DNA from: an uncultured Alteromonadaceae bacterium
GTDB taxonomy: Bacteria; Pseudomonadota; Gammaproteobacteria; Enterobacterales; Alteromonadaceae
DNA: 46,296 bases
Assembly: GCA_938085045.1 (NCBI GenBank)
Contig: CALKGI010000056.1
Coordinates: forward strand, 1 to 46,296
Direction: 5' to 3'
Part shown: positions 23,779 to 30,924 of the stretch, in pieces
Numbering within the stretch: position 1 is the first letter of the stretch
Layout: each line of letters opens with the position of its first letter
Made by a program: the position numbers and the translations under genes
The notes under the pieces: generated by a model
Seen by the model: only the letters and a program-made list of their open reading frames with translations
Database searches by the model: none
What the model was told of the DNA's origin: nothing

Positions 23779-24174
23779 ATGACCGACACCACAGACAACG
23801 TCACCCCAGCGGTGAGTAACCCCTTTTCAGGTCAGCCAACCGGACTGGTAGAAACCACCTTTGCCGAGACGCTGGGTTTATCCATGCACAATGCTGTTAC
23901 CACTCAACAAAGCGCTCAAATGACCACTGCCGCATCAATCACCAATGCCTGCGCTAGATTACTCCAAGCACCGGTCCCTGCGGCGCCAGCAAAAAAAGAA
24001 AAAGCACCTGAGCCAGAACCTGCCCCAGCAGCTACCGAGGCGCCAACCGAACCGCCGCCAGCAAAGAAAAAGTTCAACATCATGAATTTTCTCAAGCCTA
24101 AAAAAACAACAGATGATACAACGACGACCGAGCGCACTGAACCCACCACATCTGATACACAGGCATCAACATGA
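23779..24174 (+). CDS. RebB-like protein with proline/lysine-rich tail
   Basis: 131 residues in two parts. The first 70 contain a RebB-type core (TFAETLGLSMHNAVTTQQSAQMTTAASITNACARLL), close to the short protein at 24877-25062. The rest is a low-complexity tail rich in Pro, Ala, Glu, Lys and Thr (KKEKAPEPEPAPAATEAPTEPPPAKKKFNIMNFLKPKK). The tail is unlike any other reb product here and could be a flexible linker or contact surface. ATG at 23779 is preceded by GGAG; a TTG at 23764 would cut into that site. Its stop overlaps the next start (ATGA). Confidence 0.8.
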   Translation: MTDTTDNVTPAVSNPFSGQPTGLVETTFAETLGLSMHNAVTTQQSAQMTTAASITNACARLLQAPVPAAPAKKEKAPEPEPAPAATEAPTEPPPAKKKFNIMNFLKPKKTTDDTTTTERTEPTTSDTQAST

Positions 24175-24434
24175 GTGAGCAAAGCACCCCAGAACAAGAC
24201 TCAGAAGCCTATTTTAAAAAACTCGAAGAGTTTACCAAACAACAGCAAGAGAAAGTCGCCAAAGTCATTGAAGATGGCGCCAAGGTACTGAGTGATTTCA
24301 AACCGTTTAGCGTGGCAGATGACGTCGACAAACAAGTAGACGATTTGATTAAAAACGTTGATGAACAGCTCACCCAAGCCATGGATAAAGTCACAGAGCA
24401 AATGAAAAAAATCAACGAACAAGTGAGCTCTTAA
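24171..24434 (+). CDS. Coiled-coil protein of the R-body locus
   Basis: 87 residues, almost entirely charged heptad-like helix (SEAYFKKLEEFTKQQQEKVAKVIEDGAKVLSDF ... VDKQVDDLIKNVDEQLTQAMDKVTEQMKKINEQV). It is not a RebB homologue. Known R-body operons contain one small non-RebB protein needed for assembly (RebC), and this gene has the size and place for such a role, but I cannot show homology. It overlaps the preceding Pro/Lys-tailed gene by 4 nt, so the two are made together. Confidence 0.78.
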   Translation: MSEQSTPEQDSEAYFKKLEEFTKQQQEKVAKVIEDGAKVLSDFKPFSVADDVDKQVDDLIKNVDEQLTQAMDKVTEQMKKINEQVSS

Positions 24435-24499
24435 ACAAGAAATAACAAAGTCAAACCAATAGCAACACCAACCAACAGCAACGATAAAGGAAAATAAAA

Positions 24500-24763
24500 A
24501 TGGCAACAGTCAATGAAACAATTACCGACTCAGTAACCCAAGTAAACACCAAAGTACTGGCCGACACGCCAGCAATGGCGATGGGTAACCTGTTTACCTC
24601 TATGAGTTTGGCAATGGCCAACTCTGGTATGAACTCTACCTCGGCACAACAACAAGCGGGTATTGTGATGCAAGCTGCAACCGTTCAAGGTGTTAATTCA
24701 CTGACCGCCATTGGTACAGCTGTTATCGGGCGCTCGGCCGAAGAGATCGTAGAAAAAGGTTAG
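24500..24763 (+). CDS. rebB: RebB-family R-body structural protein, copy in the second block
   Basis: 87 residues: VNETITDSVTQVNTKVLADTPAMAMGNLFTSMSLAM, NSTSAQQQAGIVMQAATVQGVNSLTAIGTAVIGRSAEEIVEKG. It is intermediate between the tandem copies and the divergent 21501 copy (shared GIVMQ and SAEEI). AAGGA lies 9 nt before the ATG. A strong terminator follows. Confidence 0.9.
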   Translation: MATVNETITDSVTQVNTKVLADTPAMAMGNLFTSMSLAMANSGMNSTSAQQQAGIVMQAATVQGVNSLTAIGTAVIGRSAEEIVEKG

Positions 24764-24803
24764 GCTGACAAACGCCACGCTGCGTTTATCAAAAACATAA
24801 AGT

Positions 24804-24834
24804 ACAGATATGCCCCGGCATATCTGTTTTTTTT
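24804..24834 (+). terminator. Rho-independent terminator in the second reb block
   Basis: ACAGATATGCC (24804-24814) and GGCATATCTGT (24817-24827) form an 11-bp stem with almost no loop, followed by eight T. One of the clearest terminators in the window. The two small genes that follow need their own promoter or read-through. Confidence 0.88.
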
Positions 24835-24876
24835 ACCTTCATCTAAACCTTCAAGTAACAGGCATGGGTTAGTTCA

Positions 24877-25062
24877 ATGGCAGAGCAAGTACCAGACACC
24901 GCAGACGTAGCAGAAATCATCACCCAGCTCACCGAAGCCAATATGGCCGATACGGTTGGTTTGTTAATGCAAAATGCGGTGACAATTCAACAAGGTATGC
25001 AAACCATTACCAATGCTTCGGTATCATCGGCCTGTGCACTCATTTTGGCTCAGGGCGGCTAA
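24877..25062 (+). CDS. Short RebB-like protein
   Basis: 61 residues: EANMADTVGLLMQNAVTIQQGMQTITNASVSSACALILAQGG, matching the RebB-type core of the Pro/Lys-tailed protein at 23779-24174 without its tail. The ribosome binding site is weak (GGGTTAG). It is the smallest reb-type product here. Confidence 0.72.
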   Translation: MAEQVPDTADVAEIITQLTEANMADTVGLLMQNAVTIQQGMQTITNASVSSACALILAQGG

Positions 25063-25107
25063 TGAGCAAACCACACACACGACTAACAACAAAACGGTAT
25101 AAGCACA

Positions 25108-25383
25108 GTGGCCAATAGCGAAGCTGTCTCAAAAGCCCAACAGTCGGTCGCCCAATCTTCATCAATTGCCGTACAGGACGCCACCGACAACCTGCGAAAC
25201 CTCAGCACTATCACCTCAACAGCCATAGGTGTGGCGCTGGCGCAATTGCTTGCAACCGGCGAACCCAAATATATCGACGTAATAACAGAAGCACAAAAAG
25301 CGTTAACCAGCGCAACAGAACATTTTTCAACTGTTGGCGCAGATGCCGCCAAAGTGTTGCAAGGATTTATGGATATTAAATAA
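25108..25383 (+). CDS. R-body-associated protein, DATDNLRNL paralogue B
   Basis: 91 residues, paralogous to 23294-23590: VQDATDNLRNLSTITSTAIGVALAQLLATGEPKYIDVITEAQKALTSATEHFSTVGADAAKVLQGF. Start is GTG with no strong ribosome binding site, so its level may be low or controlled. It is the last protein-coding gene before the GGA-rich RNA, whose probable promoter starts about 50 bp after its stop. Confidence 0.78.
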   Translation: MANSEAVSKAQQSVAQSSSIAVQDATDNLRNLSTITSTAIGVALAQLLATGEPKYIDVITEAQKALTSATEHFSTVGADAAKVLQGFMDIK

Positions 25384-25430
25384 GCATTAAGCTGTCACAT
25401 CGCAATTTTTCTTCAACCGACTTTGTATTT

Positions 25431-25473
25431 CGTGAGCTGGTTCACAGTTTTGATACCAAATAAAGCCTATTAT
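25431..25473 (+). promoter_or_regulatory. CRP-like site and -10 box of the GGA-rich RNA
   Basis: CGTGA-gctggt-TCACA (25431-25446) matches 9 of 10 positions of the CRP core TGTGA-N6-TCACA and has the usual T/A-rich flanks. A TATTAT -10 element follows at 25468-25473, with no -35 between. A start near 25480 would put the CRP centre at -41.5, the exact class II CRP-activated spacing. An alternative -10 (TAATAC, 25504-25509) would start the RNA near 25516. No GacA/UvrY-type box (TGTAAG-N6-CTTACA) was seen. Confidence 0.55.
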
Positions 25474-25479
25474 CTTCAT

Positions 25480-26436
25480 CACGCTCAACAACAGACGCAC
25501 CAATAATACTTAGTTAGTTGCCGTCCAGAAACGCAGTTTCTATCTGCCAAAATGGCAGGACGGGGACTATGCAGCGTAGTCGTAAGGCTTATTTTTCAAT
25601 AAGTTAGCGTTTTTCATCTTGACTCGTTTGACGCACCGCTTGCGCAAAGTTAACGTTTCTGGATGGAAACTAGTTAACCGAATAACCCTGTGGGGGGGTT
25701 CCTGACATTCAAGGATGTGTCAGCTGAAGTCGATGGACAGACGACCTGACATACGGACATATGTCAGTTAAACGTCAAAGGAATGGCAACAATCCTGACA
25801 CAAGAATAGTGTCAGAGTAGTCCTAGGATAGACAACAACCCTGCACACGGACCGTGCTGCGGTATGTCTTGGGACAGACAAAAGCTGATATATGGACAAT
25901 ATCAGTAAAGGCGCAATGATTGACGCCGACCTGATAACGGATTTGTCAGTGTATGTTAAAGGACTAGCACCATCCCGACACAATGATGTGTTGGTGACAG
26001 CCAAAGGATTGACGTCATCCTGACAATACGGATTTTGTCAGAGTATGCCACGCATGGCCTGTAAGTTGATGTTGGGGGTAATATCAACTTACGACACAAG
26101 GAAGGTAAGAGCCTGACATGATGGAGTTGTCAGTGTACGTAATGGACGACTGTATACACCAAAGCCCACGGACGAACCAAAACCTAGGCATAGCGGAATT
26201 TGCCAAGGGGTGTATGCCAAGGATGACTAGGAACCTACCACAAGGATTTGGTAGTGAAAGCCACGGAATGACTTGGATCGTGACAGCAGGGAAATGTCAT
26301 CGTATGCGCAGGAGGAGCTCCGTTTGGATTAGGATTATCCAAACCCAAGGATAGAGTGAAACTTGATTTAGGATAAATCAAGGTGCCGCAGAGACAGTGG
26401 GGGCCGGTAGCCACCTTTGTCTTTGCGGTTTTTTTT
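25480..26436 (+). ncRNA. csrB: Very long CsrB/RsmZ-like CsrA-binding RNA
   Basis: About 950 bases without a credible gene, folded as serial hairpins with GGA in the loops, the hallmark of RNAs that titrate CsrA/RsmA. Examples (stem-loop-stem): GTTTC-TGGATG-GAAAC (25655-25670); CTGACATA-CGGACA-TATGTCAG (25746-25767); CTGATAT-ATGGACA-ATATCAG (25885-25905); CTGATAA-CGGAT-TTGTCAG (25931-25949); CTGACAA around CGGAT (26020-26041); TGATGGAGT loop (26113-26133); CAAGGATT loop (26235-26254); TAGGATT loop (26322-26344); CTTGATTT-AGGAT-AAATCAAG (26362-26382). My hand count gives over 30 GGA triplets, roughly twice chance. The 5' part (25520-25680) has a three-way junction (CCGTCC...GGACGG, 25522-25565) and fewer GGA loops. 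It ends in a strong terminator. E. coli CsrB is near 370 nt, so this is exceptionally long. The 5' end is inferred. Confidence 0.83.
26386..26436 (+). terminator. Rho-independent terminator of the GGA-rich RNA
   Basis: CCGCAGAGACA (26386-26396) pairs with TGTCTTTGCGG (26418-26428), 11 bp with one G-T wobble, capped by GTGG...CCAC, then eight T (26429-26436). Confidence 0.9.
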
Positions 26437-26449
26437 GCCTTCGATATTT

Positions 26450-26510
26450 TTAGGCGCCACGTGCCTAAGACTAAAGCGATGTATGGGTAGACCTCGTGTC
26501 TACCCTCCTT
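26450..26510. repeat. Two short hairpins between the RNA and the MutS-like gene
   Basis: TTAGGC-gccacgt-GCCTAA and GGGTAGAC-ctcgt-GTCTACCC lie in the 188-bp spacer. The second is a relative of the (C)GTAGGGGCAGAC...GTCTGCCC repeats at 45963-46165. The rest of 26437-26624 shows nothing recognisable. Confidence 0.5.
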
Positions 26511-26624
26511 TAAATTGCCCCTACGATTGATGCCTACAATTTTGCTCCGCCCGTGGCTTTAAAACTGCATCAACCAACCCCATCTATAAACGATTAACCT
26601 GCCATCAATAAAAACAATTTCCCC

Positions 26625-28517
26625 ATGCAAATGACGATTTCACGGCAAAAACCGCCTCAGCTTGGACAGTGTGAAAATAGCAACAATAGATGGCAAAAGC
26701 ACATGAACAAAGCCGATGCCATCAGCCAAAAGCTGAGCAATGCTTCAAGTCGCTTGGTCACTATCCGTTTGATAACCTTTATATTATTGGTGACATTACT
26801 GGTCGCCCCTGCCGATCGGCAACTGTACTTTGGCCTTTTTGGTGACCTATTGGTTGTACTGGTTACACTCGCCTTTGGCTATCAAATTTACCGTCATCAA
26901 CAAATACAAAAGCGCAAAAAATACTTTGATTATGTGCGCGACCATCACCACAGCGCGTTAAAGCGACTCAACCGACAATGGCCTTTGCTCAAAACCCCGA
27001 CTCTTACGATGAAAACCGGCGGCGAAAACTTCAAAGACCTTGGCGTAACCGGTGAGCAGGCAAGCCTTGCCAAATTGTTTGGCATGATAACCTGCCCAGA
27101 TGCTTGGCAAAACTGGTTGAATTGGCTAAACACCCCAGCCGATGACAACACGATTAAAACCAGACAACAGGCCGTTAAAACACTCTCAACCAAAAGACCC
27201 ACGCTTTTGCGCTTTATTCACGCTGCCTCGCACGACAACCCCAGCGAGCAAGAACGCGATGAATTGAAACAATGGCTTGGCAGCGAAAAAACCGACAAAG
27301 CGATGAATCTTTTGTTTTTTGTCAGCATAGGTGCGGTGTTGTTATTGTGGATTGGCTTGGTTGGGTTTGTTTTTCATTGGTTACCCCTTTGGGTGTGCAT
27401 TTCGGGCGGTGTACTCAATGGCGTGATCACCCTACTCACTTTTGGCAAAACCGATCTGTTATTTAGAAAAACCGAAGGACTCACTCCAGTCATTAATAGT
27501 ATGCAAAAGCGTATTGATGTCATTAAAAATACCCACTTCGAAGATGAACACCTACAAAATCTGCAACGCCCACTGGTCACCACGCAAAACAACGCAATAA
27601 AGTCACTCGGTTCCATATCAAAGTTATCCATGTTGGCAGACTTACGCCATTTTGGCCTGATTTATCTATTGGCCCAAATCACCCTGTTGTGGAACATTCA
27701 CATTTATACAGGCATAACCCATTGGCACCAAAAACATCGAAAACATATCTTGCACAGCTATGAGTGCTTAAGTGAACTCGAAGCTCTAAGTGGTATTGCT
27801 TTTTTTGCGCTAGAGAATAAAACCTTTAGTTATCCTGGGCAAAGTTCTGACCAAACAATCGAACTAAAACAAATGGGCCACCCATTATTAGCCTTTGATC
27901 AGCGCATTAATAACGATTTAGATTGGGCTGCCGAGAAACCAATGTTACTCATCAGCGGTTCAAACATGGCAGGTAAAAGCACCTTTATGAAAGCCCTTGG
28001 CTTAAATGTATTACTGTCACGCCTTGGTGCGCCCGTGTGTGCCAACAAAGCGTCTTGGCCAAAAATGGCCGTAAAAACCGTGATAAAAGTCGAAGATTCA
28101 TTGGCAAACGGCGATTCATATTTTATGGCCGAATTGAAGCGCTTGGTGAACATCACCAAAGACAGCCAAAATCACAGCGATGACCAATCTTTATTCACCT
28201 TATGTTTGTTTGATGAAATCATGAGCGGTACCAACAGTCACGACCGCACCGAAATATTCAAAGCCATTGTAGCTACCTTACAACACCAAACCTTTGCCGT
28301 GTTTTCAACCCACGACATGAAACTGGCCGACTACGCCAAAGACCACCAGCGATTTGCCCTTTATCAGTTTAGCGAAACCTACCAACCAGACCCAACAAAG
28401 GGTGAAGAGCAAGGTAAAGAGCATTACACCATGCACTTTGATTACCAGCTCAAACCCGGCATTTGTCAGCAAACCAATGCCCAGACATTGCTAAAAGTAC
28501 TGGGGTTAAAAGGCTAA
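26625..28517 (+). CDS. Membrane-anchored MutS-like ATPase
   Basis: The C-terminal 200 residues are a MutS-type ATPase (domain V): Walker A SGSNMAGKSTFMKALG, the signal NGDSYFMAELKRL, Walker B LCLFDEIMSGTNSHDR and STHDMKLADY. Upstream lie two pairs of membrane helices (LITFILLVTLLVAPAD / YFGLFGDLLVVLVTLAFGY and NLLFFVSIGAVLLLWIGLVGFVF / VCISGGVLNGVITLLTFG) and a MutS core-like helical part, but no mismatch-binding domain I. This is the membrane 'MutS-related' family, whose role is unknown; ordinary mismatch repair is unlikely. The start is uncertain (ATG at 26625, 26631 or later) because no ribosome binding site is clear. Confidence 0.87.
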   Translation: MQMTISRQKPPQLGQCENSNNRWQKHMNKADAISQKLSNASSRLVTIRLITFILLVTLLVAPADRQLYFGLFGDLLVVLVTLAFGYQIYRHQQIQKRKKYFDYVRDHHHSALKRLNRQWPLLKTPTLTMKTGGENFKDLGVTGEQASLAKLFGMITCPDAWQNWLNWLNTPADDNTIKTRQQAVKTLSTKRPTLLRFIHAASHDNPSEQERDELKQWLGSEKTDKAMNLLFFVSIGAVLLLWIGLVGFVFHWLPLWVCISGGVLNGVITLLTFGKTDLLFRKTEGLTPVINSMQKRIDVIKNTHFEDEHLQNLQRPLVTTQNNAIKSLGSISKLSMLADLRHFGLIYLLAQITLLWNIHIYTGITHWHQKHRKHILHSYECLSELEALSGIAFFALENKTFSYPGQSSDQTIELKQMGHPLLAFDQRINNDLDWAAEKPMLLISGSNMAGKSTFMKALGLNVLLSRLGAPVCANKASWPKMAVKTVIKVEDSLANGDSYFMAELKRLVNITKDSQNHSDDQSLFTLCLFDEIMSGTNSHDRTEIFKAIVATLQHQTFAVFSTHDMKLADYAKDHQRFALYQFSETYQPDPTKGEEQGKEHYTMHFDYQLKPGICQQTNAQTLLKVLGLKG

Positions 28518-28559
28518 TGCTATATACTGCTAAAACAACACAGCCATAGCCTACGACTC

Positions 28560-28967
28560 ATGAACATCAAAAAACACATCACCGTATTTGCCCTAACCCT
28601 ACTTTGCACTGGCTGTGTCATCTTGCCTGCAACGTCTGCGCATCAGCCTTACGCCAAAAATTGCGATATGTTGACCAAAAGATTAATGTTAAATAAACCT
28701 GAGTCAGAGCGCGCGTTCGGTTGTCAAAAGAACATGCATGGCGGCAATGTTTTGAGTTGTTTAGTACTTGCGGGCATCATTATTCCTGCTGGGTCTTTAG
28801 TTATCTCGGGCAGTATTGTGCTTATCAACAACAGCCTACATTGGCTTGAATACCAAGGTAGCTGCGACAAAGCGCAAATCGAAGAAAACGTGCAATCTTT
28901 TATCAACACCCTCCCCAGCTCACAACGAATAGTCAAAGACAGCAACTTTGGTCAGGTATCTGCTTAA
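28560..28967 (+). CDS. Small lipoprotein of unknown function
   Basis: 135 residues starting with a lipoprotein signal (KKHITVFALTLLCTGC). The mature part has several cysteines (YAKNCDML, FGCQKN, SCLVLAG, GSCDKAQ) and an internal hydrophobic stretch (LSCLVLAGIIIPAGSLVISGSIVLI). No family recognised. It follows the MutS-like gene by 42 bp on the same strand and may be co-transcribed. Confidence 0.68.
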   Translation: MNIKKHITVFALTLLCTGCVILPATSAHQPYAKNCDMLTKRLMLNKPESERAFGCQKNMHGGNVLSCLVLAGIIIPAGSLVISGSIVLINNSLHWLEYQGSCDKAQIEENVQSFINTLPSSQRIVKDSNFGQVSA

Positions 28968-29016
28968 CCCCTCAAGCATAATGACCTTGCCAACATGGAA
29001 TGATAAATAGATCTTA

Positions 29017-29895
29017 ATGAAAAACAGCAAGACCACCGCTTACCAACAACGCTTTACCAAGGTATTCGACTACATCGATAACAACCTCGATGCAGACTTA
29101 AGCTTGGTTAAGTTGAGCGAAGTGGCCAATTTTTCAAAGTATCATTTCCATCGCCAGTTTAATGAAGTGGCTGGGGTTAGCGTGTTCAAGTATGTGCAAT
29201 TACAACGTTTGAAACGCGCCTCTTACCAATTGTCTTTTCGCGAGCGCTATCGGGTGATTGATATCGCAATGCAAGCCAAGTTTGAAAATGCCGAGTCATT
29301 TTCGCGTGCTTTTAAAAAGACCTTTGGTATCAGCCCATCAGAATTCAGGGAGTCGCCCGACTGGGCGCCTTGGCAAAGCAAATTTCAAATACTGAATAGG
29401 CGGGAGTCAAACATGCCAGATACACAAAATAACCCAATCGAAATCGTTAACGTAGAAACCATAAAAGTCGCGGTACTTGAACATCACGGCTCACCAAATG
29501 CGATAATGAACTCAGTCAAAACTTTCATACAATGGCGTAAACTCAACAAACTCGGGCCTTCGGTCAGCAAAACCTACAACATATTTTACAACGATCCATC
29601 TAACACCCCAGATGAAGAATTTCACATGGACATTTGCGCCTCAACCAAAGCCGATGTGCAAGAAAACGACTTTGGGGTTATAACCAAATCGATTCCCGGC
29701 GGCCGTTGCGCAGTATTAAGACACATTGGTAGCGACCAAGCGCTTGGGCAAAGTATCCGTTATCTATATGGTTCATGGCTGATTGAAAGCGGCGAAGAAC
29801 TCAGAGACTTTCCGTGTTATTTACACCGGGTTACCTTATACCCAGATGTCGTTGAGAACCAAATGATCACCGATATCTACCTGCCATTACAATGA
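29017..29895 (+). CDS. AraC-family regulator with GyrI-like ligand domain
   Basis: The N-terminal 110 residues hold the AraC double helix-turn-helix (LSLVKLSEVANFSKYHFHRQFNEVAGVSVFKYVQLQRLKRASYQL ... ENAESFSRAFKKTFGISPSEFRE). The C-terminus (about 140-292) is a GyrI/SbmC-type small-molecule binding fold (IEIVNVETIKVAVLEHHGSP ... GGRCAVLRHIGSD ... LYPDVVENQMITDIYLPL). This is the Rob/TipA-like layout, usually for drug or stress sensing. No obvious target gene is divergently placed. Confidence 0.9.
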   Translation: MKNSKTTAYQQRFTKVFDYIDNNLDADLSLVKLSEVANFSKYHFHRQFNEVAGVSVFKYVQLQRLKRASYQLSFRERYRVIDIAMQAKFENAESFSRAFKKTFGISPSEFRESPDWAPWQSKFQILNRRESNMPDTQNNPIEIVNVETIKVAVLEHHGSPNAIMNSVKTFIQWRKLNKLGPSVSKTYNIFYNDPSNTPDEEFHMDICASTKADVQENDFGVITKSIPGGRCAVLRHIGSDQALGQSIRYLYGSWLIESGEELRDFPCYLHRVTLYPDVVENQMITDIYLPLQ

Positions 29896-30010
29896 CTTAA
29901 GACCTTATATCGCAAAATGCGGCAAGTTTGTCGCATTACGCCCTTGCATTGAACTTACAACTGATACCATGGTCAGAACCTGCAATTATAATAAAGGTGG
30001 CGGTAGTAGT

Positions 30011-30769
30011 ATGGACAATCTTGAAGCTTACGAGCGCAATTACAAGCAGTACCAGCATTTGGCTCAGCCACAGGTCAGTGCAATAAAAACTCGGGTTAGT
30101 CTTTTTCCGCACCAACAAACCAGCCAAATTCAAGCCGACTACCAACTGACCAACACCACAGATGAAGACATCAATGAAATCTTTATCACCTCACCCAAAG
30201 CTTTACAAAAAATCAGCCTAAAAGGGGCCAAACTGACCCTGCAAGATTCAGACGAAAACTGGCATGTTTACCTATTCAAACTAAAAAGGCCACTGTTGCC
30301 CGGCCAGCAATCAAACATGAGTTATCAATTACAACAATCTTGCCACCCTCAATCTAATGGCAGTTGTTGTAACCAAAGCGATTTCGAACCCCGCTTGGGT
30401 TACCAGGACAGCATCGAAATCAACTGTGCATTACAGCGCAAAGCCCGGGGCTTACCAGTCAAAACAGATGCACCGCCAACCACCTCGAGTGATGTCCATC
30501 TCACTAAATTTGAAGCCATTGTTTCCACTTCTCCTGACCAAACAGCAACAACATCAGGTCAACTGGTTGCGCACTGGAAAAAACACGGCCGCTGTTACTT
30601 TCACTATTTAATGCAAAACAACACATCTCACAATGCCTGTTATTTCTCTTCGACTTGCCAACACCTAACCAACGAAACCAACCCGTGGCAGTCTATTTTC
30701 AAAAACACGGTTCAGTTTCTGGCAGGATCGTTAACAAAAACCCTGAATGTTTTCAGACGGAGCCCCTAG
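30011..30769 (+). CDS. Stand-alone fragment of an ABC-permease/M1-peptidase-like protein
   Basis: 252 residues that correspond only to the middle of the ~1200-residue ABC-permease/M1-aminopeptidase fusion proteins: YERNYKQYQHLAQPQVSAIKTRVSLFPHQQTSQIQADYQLTN, then LPGQQSNMSYQL, FEPRLGYQDSIEIN, and VSTSPDQTATTSGQLVAHWKKHGRCYFHYLMQ. The membrane permease part before it and the HExxH peptidase part after it are missing, and its last 50 residues do not match the family. The frame is open, so it may be a remnant that is still translated or a small repurposed module. An ATG at 29969 is also possible; 30011 has AAGGTGG upstream. Confidence 0.6.
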   Translation: MDNLEAYERNYKQYQHLAQPQVSAIKTRVSLFPHQQTSQIQADYQLTNTTDEDINEIFITSPKALQKISLKGAKLTLQDSDENWHVYLFKLKRPLLPGQQSNMSYQLQQSCHPQSNGSCCNQSDFEPRLGYQDSIEINCALQRKARGLPVKTDAPPTTSSDVHLTKFEAIVSTSPDQTATTSGQLVAHWKKHGRCYFHYLMQNNTSHNACYFSSTCQHLTNETNPWQSIFKNTVQFLAGSLTKTLNVFRRSP

Positions 30770-30924
30770 GACAGATCTCGTTTGCACGAATGCAAATTTC
30801 ATTTTTAACAAATTGGGCTATAGTTAGTTAGGCCTGTACGTTAACCTAAAAACCCTCAGCGCAGCCAATTAACTCCTTTTTCGTCACTTTTAAAAACACA
30901 ACATTGAAAAATAAACAGGTCCAA

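Noticed and set aside
25768..26004. 78-residue open frame on the minus strand
   Set aside because: Antisense to the GGA-hairpin RNA; repetitive by virtue of the hairpins, no start signal.
26059..26093. TGTAAG...CTTACG as a GacA/UvrY activation box
   Set aside because: The two half-sites are part of a 10-bp hairpin stem inside the RNA and are far more than 6 bp apart.
26118..26354. 78-residue open frame on the plus strand
   Set aside because: It lies inside the GGA-hairpin RNA, has no ribosome binding site or recognisable protein features, and its codons are made of hairpin arms.
25480..26436. CRISPR array
   Set aside because: The repeats are inverted pairs of differing sequence and length, not regularly spaced identical direct repeats with unique spacers; no cas gene is present.
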